DNA of 64,000 bases from Ascochyta rabiei (GCF_004011695.2 NC_082409.1:1550001-1614000), one strand, 5' to 3'; numbered from the stretch's first letter, positions 1-10,812 are shown. Numbers and translations are program-made. The notes: generated by a model not told the origin, from the letters alone.

Positions 1-405
1 TCCAAGCCCAAGGCGTTCATACCTGTGTTCTGGTCAGCTCTCGGCTCGCAGCTGCGATACTGCGGTAACACGGCCAACGGCTACGACGATGTGGTGCTGC
101 AAGGAGAGCCAGAGAAGCCGTCGTTTGTCGCATACTACACCAAAGGAGATGAGGTCGTTGCGGTAGCGTCGATGATGAAGGATCCCTACATGACACAGGT
201 ATGTCATGCATTTGGCCTTGGGCAGCTGCATTGATTGTTCGATGCGAGGCGTCCCTTTGCTGAGTATTTGCTGCGTGCACGGGACCAAGCTAACGTATGA
301 CAGAGCGCGGAGCTGATGCGGAGAGGGAAGATGCCAGGCAAGAGTGCTTTGCAGAGCGGCAAGGACATCTTGGACATTGGCCTTCCGAGCGAAATCAAGA
401 TCTGA
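1..405 (+). CDS. 3' end of an AIF-like / ferredoxin-reductase-like flavoprotein (partial)
   Basis: Only the C-terminal ~100 residues are inside the window; the gene starts upstream. Exon 1..198 is in frame 1 and ends at a GT donor at 199. An intron of 105 bp ends at the AG before 304, and the last exon 304..405 ends with TGA. The visible peptide (PVFWSALGSQLRYCGN, then DDVVLQG and FVAYYTKGDEVVAVASM) matches the reductase C-terminal domain that follows the FAD/NAD modules in AIFM3-like and Rieske-ferredoxin reductase proteins: an aromatic FWS motif, then a short beta sheet carrying 'vVlqG' and 'aYYtkgd.vvAva'. Such proteins are NAD(P)H-dependent flavin oxidoreductases tied to mitochondria and cell death. 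The catalytic part is not visible, so the exact subfamily is inferred. Confidence 0.8.
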
Positions 406-1305
406 GAAGCGTACCGTGGAAAGTCGGCGGTGGAAGTGCCGGATGCGGCAGGAGGACGTACAAGCGGTCCAGGCGAGAGAAATTGACACATGAGCATGAA
501 GCCGAAGTAGTAGCATTGTGTGACGTCGAGACGAAGTGGCCCTTTGCGTGATGACCACGCATCCCAGCGATATCAGACATGGCTAGGGTGCACAGAAGAC
601 AGGGGCAAGCCCAAAGACTGGGCCCATGGAGTCGTCCAGCAGTGGCCGGAAGGCTAAGCGGGAGGGAGTGGGCCAGGTGACACACGGCAAGGGCGATCCA
701 AGCGTCCATGGCAATTTCCGAGGAAGTAGGCAGGAAGTAGGCAAAGGAGCCAGTGTACAGATGTGCGTCATATCATGGCGCTCACGAGCACAACCAACGT
801 GAAGGGAAGAAAGGGGAGTGTGGGAGTGTGGCAGTGTGGGCGATGGGCAAGCTACTAGTAGGTGCTACGGTACTGCAAAAGGCAAAAGTCATCACTAACG
901 AGTGCGCTCTGCAGAGATGCGGTTTCCAGTCACGGTCGAGTCATGGTGCAGTCCGAGTCAGAGTGGTGATTGGATGACGAGGCGAGTTGGCGGGAGATAT
1001 GCAGGGCGCTTTCCTTGCAGCATCGGTGTCGCGGCTGAGACACGGTGACTGACGACGTTGTGACTTGCTGACCTGTGGCTGGCCGGCGCGCGGGTTGACG
1101 TGGTTTGCAGACAGGAAGCCGTTCCTTGCAGTGCTTGGAGGGCTTGCGGACGGTGCATGAGAGAGTGGGCTCAGGGGGCAGCAGAGGAGAGGAGGGGCCG
1201 GTGTTTTGGCTGGCTTGTCACGTCATGGATGCAGCAGAAGCAGAGGAGGGCAGCGTGTTCCCGGCAGGCAGAGAGGCGGTCGAGCAGCAGCTGGCGTGGG
1301 TTAGT

Positions 1306-1380
1306 GGTCGAACATGTCATGGTGGTGGTCGAGCATATCATGGTGGTGGTCGAGCATGTCATGGTGGTCGAGGTGGTGGT
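1306..1380. repeat. 21 bp minisatellite
   Basis: Three consecutive near-identical units of about 21 bp (consensus ggtcgaRcatRtcatggtggt) occupy 1306-1326, 1327-1347 and 1348-1365 (the last is shortened to 18 bp). A ggtggt-rich tail follows. It is non-coding and lies upstream of the kinase gene. Confidence 0.75.
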
Positions 1381-2073
1381 GGTCTTCGCAGCGTGCACGA
1401 GGTGCTGCATGAATGGCTAATTTGCGCACCGACAGGCTGTCGCTGTTTCACAGTGCATGCAACCCAGCCAGGATGCTAGCCTGCTGGCTTGCCAGTGAAC
1501 GGAGATGCAGCTGGTGTGGCCAGCAGGCGCGTCGAAGGTAGCGGTAGGGCGGCGGTGTCGATGCTCCCCTGCGCCCAAGGTCAGACCCGGCGGTGGAGAT
1601 GATGGTCGCGGAGGGCATGGCCGTGGCCAGGCTGGGACGAGCGGTTGTTTATGTACCACCAGCTGGGTACGTGCTCGTGCGGGCTACTGCTGGGCCGAGC
1701 GGTGGTTGATGCTCTCCTTTCTCTAAGATTGCCCAGCCGCGCCTGACGAGCGTCTCGCGCTGCATTCGCCCACTTCTCCCCACGCACGTCAGGAACACGA
1801 CGGGTCCATTGATAGCGGACTGTGTCGCCCTGTACCGTCTGGAGTTGCTTGCGCTGCCTGCGTTGCTTGCTTTACCTGCGGTACCTGCGTTGCCTGCACT
1901 GCGCTGCCCGAGCCCTCTGCGCCGCTGCGCCTTTGAAGAGCCGCGCCCGTCCTTGCACCTGCATGTGAAGCTGCGCTGTCAGCCAACCTCCACCGATCGA
2001 CCTCAGCGCGACCGACGCGCCCGCCACCCACCCACGACGCCAACGGCTATCGCAGGCCCACTTGGACTGCTGG

Positions 2074-2235
2074 ACCGCTGCACCGCTGCACCGCTGCACC
2101 GCTGCACCGCTGCACTGCTGCACTGCACACTGCGCGCCGCCCACCGCCCACCATCCACCGCCCACCGCCCACCGCCCACTGCCTGCCGCCCGCCGCCCGC
2201 CGCCCGCCGCCCGCCGCCCGCTGCCTGCCCGCGCA
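2074..2235. repeat. GC-rich tandem repeats upstream of the kinase start
   Basis: Five exact head-to-tail copies of accgctgc (2074-2113) are followed by two degenerate copies. A cytosine-rich tract built on cgcccac and cgcccgc heptamers runs to about 2235. The strand bias (C-rich on +) makes structured DNA or RNA in the kinase leader plausible, but this is not shown. Confidence 0.7.
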
Positions 2236-2368
2236 GTCCAGCCTCTCCTCCCTCTCTCCCCTCCCCCCTCCGCAGAGCTTGCGCCGCACCGCCTGTGGAC
2301 GCAGCAGCAGCCGAAACACACTCGCAGCAGCTGCCAAAACACACTAGCCGCACAGCTCGCCGCACCTC

Positions 2369-5300
2369 ATGTCCGTGGTGCTGCAGCCGAGTGCACAGCA
2401 GCACGCCCAGCACTCCCAGCACGCCCAACACGCCCAGCACTCCCCCCGAGCGCGACGACCCTCGACCGGCGCGTCGTCCAACACGCCCAACACGCCCCGC
2501 GCACAGCCGCCGCCCCCCTCGACGCAGCACTCGTCCGCCATGAGCCCCAACAGCGCTGCCACCGCCCCCGGGCCCATGCCGCCCCCACGCACCTCGTCGC
2601 ACCGCTCCACCAACGCTCCGGGGAGCGCAGGCCGGAGAGCGAACGAGGCGAGCTCCAGTCGCCCCCAGCCGGGACACAGCCGCTCGGCCACCGCCGTGGG
2701 CCAGCCTCCTGTCGGCACTCACCTGCCCCGCGAGGAAAGCGCCGTCATCAGCAGGATAGGCGTCTCCGACCCCCAGGACGACATTGCTCGCGAGCAGGCG
2801 CGGCAGGCGGAGCGCGTGCCCATTGCCTCGGGCGCCGACCTGACGCCCATCACCGGTCTCGGCCTGGTGGGCAGCGAGGGCGTCGACGATGGCGGCCGGG
2901 GCGCTGGCGGCAAGAGCAGACAGGACCACTCCAAGACCGAGGGCTCCACCAAGCGGACCAAGTTTGGTAACTACATCCTGGGCCAGACGCTGGGCGAGGG
3001 CGAGTTTGGCAAGGTCAAGATGGGCTGGAAGCGCGACAGCAGCGTCGAGGTGGCCATCAAGCTCATAAGAAGAGAGACGCTGGGCAGCAACTCGAACCGG
3101 CTGCAGAAAATCTACCGCGAGATCCACATCTTGCGCGGCCTCGACCACCCCAACATCGTGCGCCTGCACGAGATGGTCGAGACAGAACGGCACATTGGTA
3201 TCATCCTGGAGTACGCATCGGGCGGTGAGCTCTTCGACTACATCCTCAACCATCGCTACCTGAAAGACGGCCCGGCGCGTAAACTGTTTGCCCAGCTCAT
3301 CTCAGGCGTTGGCTACCTGCACAAGAAGGGCATCGTGCACCGAGATCTGAAGCTCGAGAACCTGCTGCTGGACCGCAACAAGAACATCATCATCACCGAT
3401 TTTGGCTTCGCCAACACCTTCGACCCCAAGGACGAGCTGGGCGAGGAGATCGAGTACAGGCTGGGTGATAAGGACTTTATAAGGTCCATGGGCCTCGACC
3501 AGCCTGACGCTCGTCGCGGCGATCTCATGCAGACCAGCTGTGGAAGCCCGTGCTACGCTGCGCCGGAGCTCGTTGTCAGCGACTCTCTCTACACCGGTTG
3601 CAAGGTTGACGTATGGAGTTGCGGTGTGATTTTGGTAAGCTGTTCGAGCACGTCCTCACTTCCGCGAGCTGACCCCATGCAGTACGCCATGTTGGCGGGC
3701 TACTTGCCCTTTGACGATGACCCAGCGAACCCCGAGGGTGACAACATAAACCTTCTCTACAAGTACATTGTTTCCACCCCGCTCACGTTTCCCGAATACG
3801 TCACACCGCACGCAAGGGATCTTCTCAAGCGGATACTCGTACCCGACCCAAGAAAACGTGCCGATCTGTTCGAGGTCGCGCGTCACAGCTGGCTGGCAGA
3901 CTACGCACACGTCGTGGGCTTCATCACCACCAGCAATGCCGCCGAGACCCAGCAGCAAGGCTCCGTCTATGCTAGTAAGCACCCACGCAAGCCTCAGTGC
4001 GAGTTCGACTGTACTGACCCCGCAGCAGAAGATCCATACGAGCAGCCGCCGCCTCTTGCCAGAAGTGCATCCGTCCGCGAGCCCACCAAGACGCAAGCAC
4101 CCCCTTCAGCACACGGCGGGCTTACAGCCAAACGAGACCAGATCAATCCTACGACGGAGAAGCCGAAGACGACTCGTGACAACAAACGCCGAACCGTACA
4201 GGTCGAATACGTTGCCCCCCAATCGCAGACCCAGCGGGGCGAGGCCTCACCACCTACCGTCTCTGCAGATGCAACACCGAAGGCTCGTCCCCTCGAGCGT
4301 GTACCAGTCGAACCCACACCCACAACCACAGACGGCTACCAGTCGTCCTCCGGTGCAAGACCGCCTCGCTCTTCTGGGACAGCTGCAGCTCCCCCGCAGG
4401 TTCGACCGGGTGGCCAGACCCAGAGGTCAGTCTCGGACTACTCTGCTTTCGGCCCTGCGCCCGCAGCAGCACAACGACCATCGACAGGCGGTACCCTTGG
4501 TGGATCAAGGATGCCTTCGCGAGGCAACTCCTACGCACAGCCAGCAGCAGCTACAGTGGCTCCCACCAACGCCGAAGGTCGCTTCTCGCAGCCCAAAGGC
4601 AAGACCTACTCCATCTCTGCGCCATACCCCCAACAGGAGCCTGCGGGCATGGGCGAACCAAGTATAGGACAGCCAAGCACACAGCGAGTGCAGTCGACTC
4701 AGATCGGACCCACAGGCGGGCATCCCAAGGGTGGCCACAAGCGATCTAACACTGTGACCGAGACTATAGGCCGTATGACTTCCATGTTTGGAGGCCGTCA
4801 GAACTCTTACAGCCAAGACCCTAAGGGATCCTTTACCTCGCAGGACTCTTACGGCAGGCAGGATGAGGAGAGGAAGCAAAAGAGATACCCTCCTACGTCC
4901 ATGCCCACCTCCATGTCAAACGACAACTCGATTGGATCCTCGGGTCCTAGGCCAAGCACAGACTCAAGGCGCCGTCCCTCATTCAGCTTTTCACGCAAGA
5001 ACACCGACGACGGAACCAAGACTCGACGCTTCTCCTTGCTGCCATCGTCGTTCTCGAAGAACTTTGGCTCTCAGAGAGAAAGCATGCCTGCAGATGGCTA
5101 CGGCCAACGCCGCGGCTCCAACGTTGGTCGAGCCCGCAACGGCTCTCGATCTGGCATGGCCTTCGGCCGCGGCACAGAATCTCGTTCTCCTAGTCAGAGC
5201 ACTATGGGAAGCAACGCCGTACCTGGCTTCTACGACGGCCAGCAAGACAGCAACTCCCGCATTCGACACGCCAACGCCAGCGCCACCTCGCATGCCGCGC

Positions 5301-5677
5301 CGGGCCCTTCGTCCGCACCACCCCACCAGACGCAGTTCGACCACCCCGACCAGGCAGCCGTCGGTGATGACAAGTTCCCTAACCCCCAGCAACCGCACCC
5401 CAGCCAGGCGCCCAATCGGCCGTACGGACGCCACCCTAACGATAGCCAGGCCAGCGAGCAGATGACGCCAACACAGTCTCATGGCTCGCAGCCGCAGCGC
5501 GCGCAGTACCCACAGGGCATGGGCGGGGATCAGGAGCAGAGAGGTGGCAAGCTGCAAAAGAGCCGCAAGTTCGCGGACGCCTACGAGGACTCGGGTGCGA
5601 ACAAGGGCAGCTCAGGCAGCAGTAAGAAGGTCATGGACTTTTTCCGTCAAATGGGACGCAGGAGAGCGGGCAAGTAA
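2369..5677 (+). CDS. Kin4-type CAMKL serine/threonine protein kinase
   Basis: Predicted 1,069 aa after removal of two small introns (3635-3682 and 3975-4025). Residues 1-200 are low-complexity (QHA repeats, then Ser/Pro-rich). The kinase domain follows: glycine loop GEGEFG at 209-214, VAIK lysine at 231, HRDLKLEN with catalytic Asp 326, DFG at 344, and SCGSPCYAAPE as activation segment. The segment GYLPFDDDPANPEGDNINLLYKYI and the preceding GVILYAMLAG are characteristic of the Kin4/Frk1 (S. pombe Ppk1) branch, whose yeast members enforce the spindle-position checkpoint at the cell cortex. The C-terminal ~560 residues are Ser/Pro/Gln-rich and basic, with an end (KVMDFFRQMGRRRAGK) that could be amphipathic. 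Both introns are multiples of three and contain no stop, so unspliced RNA stays in frame. The subfamily call is strong; function in this species is inferred. Confidence 0.9.
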   Translation: MSVVLQPSAQQHAQHSQHAQHAQHSPRARRPSTGASSNTPNTPRAQPPPPSTQHSSAMSPNSAATAPGPMPPPRTSSHRSTNAPGSAGRRANEASSSRPQPGHSRSATAVGQPPVGTHLPREESAVISRIGVSDPQDDIAREQARQAERVPIASGADLTPITGLGLVGSEGVDDGGRGAGGKSRQDHSKTEGSTKRTKFGNYILGQTLGEGEFGKVKMGWKRDSSVEVAIKLIRRETLGSNSNRLQKIYREIHILRGLDHPNIVRLHEMVETERHIGIILEYASGGELFDYILNHRYLKDGPARKLFAQLISGVGYLHKKGIVHRDLKLENLLLDRNKNIIITDFGFANTFDPKDELGEEIEYRLGDKDFIRSMGLDQPDARRGDLMQTSCGSPCYAAPELVVSDSLYTGCKVDVWSCGVILVSCSSTSSLPRADPMQYAMLAGYLPFDDDPANPEGDNINLLYKYIVSTPLTFPEYVTPHARDLLKRILVPDPRKRADLFEVARHSWLADYAHVVGFITTSNAAETQQQGSVYASKHPRKPQCEFDCTDPAAEDPYEQPPPLARSASVREPTKTQAPPSAHGGLTAKRDQINPTTEKPKTTRDNKRRTVQVEYVAPQSQTQRGEASPPTVSADATPKARPLERVPVEPTPTTTDGYQSSSGARPPRSSGTAAAPPQVRPGGQTQRSVSDYSAFGPAPAAAQRPSTGGTLGGSRMPSRGNSYAQPAAATVAPTNAEGRFSQPKGKTYSISAPYPQQEPAGMGEPSIGQPSTQRVQSTQIGPTGGHPKGGHKRSNTVTETIGRMTSMFGGRQNSYSQDPKGSFTSQDSYGRQDEERKQKRYPPTSMPTSMSNDNSIGSSGPRPSTDSRRRPSFSFSRKNTDDGTKTRRFSLLPSSFSKNFGSQRESMPADGYGQRRGSNVGRARNGSRSGMAFGRGTESRSPSQSTMGSNAVPGFYDGQQDSNSRIRHANASATSHAAPGPSSAPPHQTQFDHPDQAAVGDDKFPNPQQPHPSQAPNRPYGRHPNDSQASEQMTPTQSHGSQPQRAQYPQGMGGDQEQRGGKLQKSRKFADAYEDSGANKGSSGSSKKVMDFFRQMGRRRAGK
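2399..2446 (+). repeat. 9 bp coding minisatellite, (Gln-His-Ala/Ser)n in the kinase N-terminus
   Basis: Repeats of the type cagcacgcc / cagcactcc encode Q-H-A and Q-H-S tripeptides in the first 25 residues of the kinase. The translation reads AQQHAQHSQHAQHAQHS. In-frame 9 bp units can expand or contract without breaking the gene. Confidence 0.7.
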
Positions 5678-7010
5678 GCGAAGCCACTCGGAGCGAGGAC
5701 GACATTCTTGAACATATTGTTCGAACCAGCACATGTATCGGGCAGCGACCACGCATATCGCGCTGTCTGCAGCAACAAAGCAGGAAGAGGCAGAAGTACA
5801 GATGGAACTTTTTTTTTTGTGTCGCGTCTTTGCTTGCATCGCTGGATAGAGCATCAGCGAATGGGGATTCGATAATACTTGCATTAGGTGGCGTTTTTTC
5901 TTCCTCTGTTCTTCTTTCATTCATCGTTCTCCGGCCAAAGAAAGGCGTTATTGACATATCCGCGCGCCCGCTGCTGCTGCTTGTATGGTTGTTTGTTGAG
6001 GCACGAGGGTGCCTGTAATCTCTACTTTCCACTTTTGTAATTCTTTTTTTTTTCCTTTCAAAACGATGATGAAGGGGAAGAAGAAAGAGGGGGGGAAGGA
6101 TGACGCATGGTGTGGAGACGTGCAGAGCAGAGCGAGAAAGCGGTTTTTTGACACAAAGTACAAGTACTGTAGCGTAGCGTAGCGTATAGCGTATTGTGTA
6201 CAGAGGGTGCGAAATGGAAATTACTTGCCACTACTGTACTCGAACCATGAACTTGATCTCGGACTTGGATTTGGACCATTGACCTTTGCACTTGGTCCAG
6301 AACTAATTGTTCCCCGCTCTATTCACGTCCATCTGGAAATGCCATCATTCTACCACACTCGTCTCCAACATCACAGTATCCCAGGACTGGACTGGGAATC
6401 TTGTATCCGAATACACGACTTCCATGTACACAAATGTAGGACTCTACCATTCTACAACCAAGACGGCAATCACACGCACCCCCCCCCCCCCCCTTCTCTA
6501 TCTTCCCTCTCGCACATGGACTTGCTCAGGGCCTTTGCAGATGTGTTTTTTTTTCCTCTCATCTCGTCTTGTGTTCTCTTCACCTTGAGCTCTGGAGGTC
6601 TCACCGCACCGAACTACGGGAATAGCCATCTGCCGGTCCACCATCTCCATACGTTCGTCGACTCGGGATCGGTCTTACACCCCCCCGCCTGCTCGGCTTG
6701 GCTCGGCTTGTCGTGTGTGTTTGGGCAGCTCGATGTGCTCAGGGCTGGTGGTTGTGAGGATTGCGGGCACGGAGAGTGGTGGTGTTGAGGTTGGAGTACT
6801 GGGTCTTGCTGTTACGGATAATGGGCGAAGGCATGGAGAGGGGCGGGGAGAAAGAGACAGGGGGCTAGGCGGAGGGGAGGTGGAATCTGGTATTATACAG
6901 GATCTGCCCAACGCGCACTCGGGTGCGATGAGAATGTGTGCGAGGCGACGCGCGACGTGCGCGGTCGTTGCCAGGCACCGCCGATGCGAGTGTGGGGTTT
7001 GGATTGGTAT
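5678..7010. other. Intergenic region between the convergent kinase and Mpv17-family genes
   Basis: No gene recognised. The stretch has poly-T runs (near 5810, 6045 and 6547), a gtagc pentamer repeat near 6170-6190, and an uninterrupted C tract of about 14 bases at 6480-6493. It should contain the two 3' UTRs. The open frame at 6207-6788 is crossed by the homopolymer tracts and shows no domain. Confidence 0.5.
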
Positions 7011-7977
7011 CTACTGCGGCGGCAGCTCGCCGCCCTCCCTGCTCCCTCCGCTCTGCGTCTTCTCCTTGACGGCCTGTGCAACGCTCTCGACCTTGCTGCC
7101 GCCGCCGCTGTTGAGGAACGAGAGGTAGCAGTTCCAGCCCAGCGAGATGACGTTGACGACCAGCACGCGCAGGTCTGCGGGCACGTACTTGAAGTTGACG
7201 AATTGCACCCACGGCCATACCATGAAGTTCTTGGTCAGCCCGGGCACGTAGGCGCTGTTGAGTCGGTCCTTGACTGACGAGCCTTCCAGGTAGGCCATCG
7301 AGGTCAGGAAGAGGCCTGGGGGTATTAGTGGTCGATTGGAGGATGGTGAAAAGGAAGGACGCACCCATGTTTACAGGCGCAAAGAGGAACTGATCGCATG
7401 CTACGCGGGCAACAATTGTACCGTTCTTGGACGAGAGGTTGACGTGCTTGGTCAGGATGCCGTACCAGGTCGTGGCTGCGGGACCGAAGATGACTATAGA
7501 GCTGTCAACACGCCGGCCTTGTTGGTTGTGCCCTGGTGCTGGCAGACGTACTACCGCCGTAGCCAGCCATGCGGAGCGTGCGCATGGGGTCATGTTTGTC
7601 GAGACCGCGCTTCTCGACCAGCTGCTGCGCCATGCAATCTCCCGTGCCGAAGAGGATCTGGAGCTGTTGTCAGCTCTTCATCTCCCATGTGTCTCCGATG
7701 GGTGTGCTATCGAGTGCAGCAGGCGTAGCGAGGATGAGACCGAGTCTGTTTGTACGATTGCGGTCGTTGCAGGTATGGTCGTCGCGCTTCGGGCTCGCTC
7801 TTGCGCAATGGTTTGCCGGGAGGCTGACAATAGAGTAAAGGGAGGATTGCATACCGCAGTAGTAATGGCCTGTGTCGCCAGGGGCGCCGTCTTGAGCTTT
7901 GCCTGGTACCTGTTCTCTCAATCAGCCCTGCACACTCACACACCGTCGCCAACATCCACTCACCAACGGAACGCCAT
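7011..7977 (-). CDS. Mpv17/PMP22-family membrane protein (Sym1-like)
   Basis: Five exons on the minus strand (7964-7977, 7855-7909, 7555-7663, 7365-7493, 7011-7315) join to 203 aa. The first exon codes only 14 nt (MAFR plus part of Trp), and all splice phases agree. The product begins [23 protein letters not shown]. It continues with [24 protein letters not shown], and the family hallmark [39 protein letters not shown]. These are the conserved blocks of the Mpv17/PMP22 family, small four-helix proteins of the mitochondrial inner or peroxisomal membrane; yeast Sym1 is needed at high temperature on ethanol. The hydrophilic tail after FLNS is Lys/Glu/Gly-rich. Orthology to Sym1 itself rather than another paralogue is probable but not proven. 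Confidence 0.87.
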
Positions 7978-8733
7978 GTTGTTAACGTCTAACTCTGCAA
8001 AACTCCAGGAGGGAAAGACAGGGGAAAGCAAAGAGCGAGCAGTATCGAGTGGGCCGTGCAAAAGGGAGACGTGTCTTATCGAAGAAACGTCGTGGCTCGA
8101 AACTTTCCAAGAGCTTAGGGGTGCGCCCACGCCGATGATGTCGTGTGGACCCCTTGCGTGGGGGAGCTTGGATGTTTTGGCGCCATTCTCGTGATCGCTG
8201 GGGATGCGGGATGCCATATTTAGACATTCAGGAGAGCCTGCACGTGGTCGTGCATCCAAGTGCCGAAGAGATTACCTATACCGCCGGTTGTGCATGCACC
8301 ATGGACTTGTATTTGGGAGCGCTCGTGGTCATGTCAAAACAATGCATTCCACAGCGTGATCAATCTAGTACCAGCGTTGCGTGGGGGGTATAAAATGGCC
8401 GGAAGCCCTACGTACGAAAAGACTGACTGTTATTGTACAATCGTGCTTCGTGAATGTCGGCAATGGCTGAAAACAAAGAAAGAAAAAAGCGCTTTGGTAC
8501 ACTCTCGTCGCGAATCCATCTGTGGTGGCGTCACGAGGCTTCGCCCTCGAAGCTTCTGTCGCAAACCCAAGGTATCTTACAATTTCCTACAACGCCAATA
8601 CGTGTCAAGCCTCAGTCGGATATGATCCCGAGATATAGAAACCGCAAGCAGAGTATTCAACAAGTCGTGTCGTGAATTTTGGTATACGGGCTCGATTGGA
8701 GTCGTCGAGTAGTGAAGCACAAACCTTCTTCGC
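7978..8733. other. Intergenic region
   Basis: About 750 bp between the start of the Mpv17-family gene and the stop of the next minus-strand gene. It should hold the promoter of the former and the 3' UTR of the latter. No coding signal is recognised. A TATAAA string at 8389-8394 points along the plus strand, where no plus gene follows. Confidence 0.5.
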
Positions 8734-9852
8734 CTAATCGATCTCCATCCGCTGGCTCGGCTGCGGCCCGGCAACCGATGGCATCTCGGTGCCATACGCC
8801 TTGTCGCTCATCGCCGCCTTCTTGTTGACGTGAGGCTTCAGACCCTGGTTGAAGTTGTGCGTGCAGATACACGCGATGACAATCGAGAAGAGCAGCAGGA
8901 GAATCGTCAGGATGGCGAACGCGGTCAGAGACTTGCGAGCCGGCTTGTAGTCCTCCTGGCGCAGGCGGTCCGCGACATACATGCGAATCAGCTTGAACAG
9001 GAAGTAGGCAAGAGCAACAAAGTAGACTACGATACAGGCGATCATGCCCATGACCGACTCGCGGCGAACCCAGAAGGCGGCAGCAAAGAGCAGGAAGAAG
9101 GTGACGACCAGCGCCGCAGCCGTGAGGGCAATCTCGACGGTAGACGTCTTCTCGACGACGACGAGAAATTGGACAGTAAAGGCGAGGAAGAAGAAGAAGT
9201 CGAACTTGAGCAGGGCGATGTAAATCTAAGAGGGGTTAGTCTTGTGCTGCGAGTAGGTGAAGCGCCAGTGGTACCTGATATGTCAGATAGCGCCTCTTTA
9301 GGCGCAGGTCGGCGCTGATATGCTTGTAGATGGTCCATGCGAACTCGTCGTACAGCTTCCAGGCAACAAAGCCAAAGGCGATGGTTGCAACCGCCATGAG
9401 AACTGGCACCGCGATCAGCATGGGCTGGACATCGACCCAGAAGTCTGCGGGGATGAAGGCTTTCTGATTGAGGGCGTCGGCAGCGTCCTTGATCTGGTCG
9501 AACTGGATGGCTGCGTACACCATGATGCCTATGTTGTAGATGACGAGGCCAATGACCTGAATTGTGTTTTTGAGGCGCAGCGCATCCCAGACGAGGAACA
9601 GTTGGTAGAGGTAGCCAAACATGAAGACGGCAAGATAGGTGGGGACGGTGCGGGCCTCGCTGTTGACGTTGTGGGCTTCGAAGTGCAGCTCGCTCTGGAA
9701 GCGACCGAAGACATATCTAGCAGACAGTGTCAGTGGAGGGTTGGGGCTTACGGCGCCGATGCAACGTACGACTCCAGCGTCAGGGCGACGATGGCCTGGA
9801 TGAGGGCGATGGCCATGAAGGACCATGTCCACTTTGTGTTGGGGACGTACAT
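8734..9852 (-). CDS. UPF0658 Golgi apparatus membrane protein family
   Basis: Three exons (9770-9852, 9275-9716, 8734-9225) join to 338 aa with consistent phases. The product has about eight hydrophobic segments, including WSFMAIALIQAIVALTL at the start, AVFMFGYLYQLFLVWDALRLKNTIQVIGLVIYNIGIMVYAAIQFDQIKDA, and MLIAVPVLMAVATIAFGFVAWKLYDEF. Later come FFFFLAFTVQFLVVV and a final AFAILTILLLLFSIVIACI. The block TIQVIGLVIYNIGIMVYAAIQFDQI is what I recognise from S. pombe C23H3.04-type proteins, which localise to the Golgi and whose activity is unknown. The start used is the only in-frame ATG after a TGA. The open frame continues ~60 codons upstream of it with protein-like sequence (ITHHEARTSLLGGQPLDG...) but no ATG, so a missed first exon is possible. 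Confidence 0.8.
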
Positions 9853-10590
9853 CCTGGGGGCGCGTCGAACGGGTGGTGGCAGGGTGGTGGGGAAGCCTTC
9901 GCGCTCGTGGTAACCGCCCGGCTGGGCGTTGAACGTGGGCGGGCGGACGTGATTGTTGGAGTAGGGGGCGTAGTCGCCGTCGAGCGGTTGGCCTCCCAGG
10001 AGGGATGTGCGGGCCTCGTGGTGAGTAATTTTGGCGAAGGGTCAGCCGCTGACAGCGGCTGGGACAAAGGGAGATGTTGGGTGTCTTGGGAGCGGAGGCG
10101 CGGTAAGGCGAGGTGAGGGAGGTGGTCACGGCGCCGGGGGGTGTGCGACGTGCAGCGGTGTTGCCGTGTGCCGTGTGTCGTGTGTTGTGTGTTGGATCTG
10201 GTTCGCAGGGCTGAGTGCACGGCTGAGACGAGGGTGAGGCAGCTGGCGGCGGGTTTGGCGCTCGCTCGTGGGACAGTTGAAACCAGGCAAATGGAGCTGA
10301 TCGGGGAACAGGGCGCGACGTGTCTGGGTTGCCTGACTGCGCGCTACTGAAGCAGAGCTGAACGCTTGGTGCTTGGTGCTGGGTGCCGGGTGCTTGGCTG
10401 TGTGGATAGGCCGGGCGTGTGACAGCGGAATGCAGCGGCGCGGGGGGGGCAGTGGACGTGCAGACACGCAGGCGTACGCGGACGGGCAGAGGAAGTGGCG
10501 CAACGAGTGACGGCGGTGGGCGGTGGGCGGGGGACAGAGTGGAGGAATGCACACAGACAATCGAGGGCAGAGCGGGCGCAGTCGAGGGTG

Positions 10591-10624
10591 GGCTTGAGGC
10601 TTGAGGCTTGAGGCTTTAGGCTTG
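10591..10624. repeat. 7 bp tandem repeat (ggcttga)n
   Basis: Three exact ggcttga units are followed by ggcttta and ggcttg, about 34 bp in total, in the divergent promoter region. Confidence 0.7.
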
Positions 10625-10812
10625 CAGGATGCCCTTGACTAGAAAGACGCGAGGTTCATTGGGTGGGATTGAGTGTCAACAGAGCCGCTAGACTCGTGGC
10701 TGTGTGGAGAGGGCCGGGAGGAAGAAGGGGACTGCTGGTGCCCGTCTATGGCCGCTGCACTGGCGCTGTTGGGCACGCTGGGGAAGCGCTACTGCGTGCG
10801 CGAGGATGCAGC

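Larger units (their letters stand above)
406..2368. other. Intergenic region / 5' region of the Kin4-type kinase
   Basis: About 2 kb without a convincing gene. Short open frames on both strands are low-complexity or overlap each other and show no domain. The stretch contains a 21 bp minisatellite near 1306-1365 and, just before the kinase start, GC-rich 8 bp and 7 bp tandem repeats (2074-2235). It most likely carries the 3' UTR of the AIF-like gene and the promoter and 5' UTR of the kinase. Confidence 0.6.

Noticed and set aside
2003..3253. 416-codon open frame on the minus strand
   Set aside because: Antisense to the start of the kinase gene and composed of repeat translation (GGGRRAAGG type).
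6207..6788. 193-codon frame in the kinase 3' region
   Set aside because: Interrupted in character by poly-C and poly-T tracts; no protein-like composition.
8386..8397. TATAAA-like string
   Set aside because: It points along the plus strand, where the next gene is on the minus strand; no transcript is implied.
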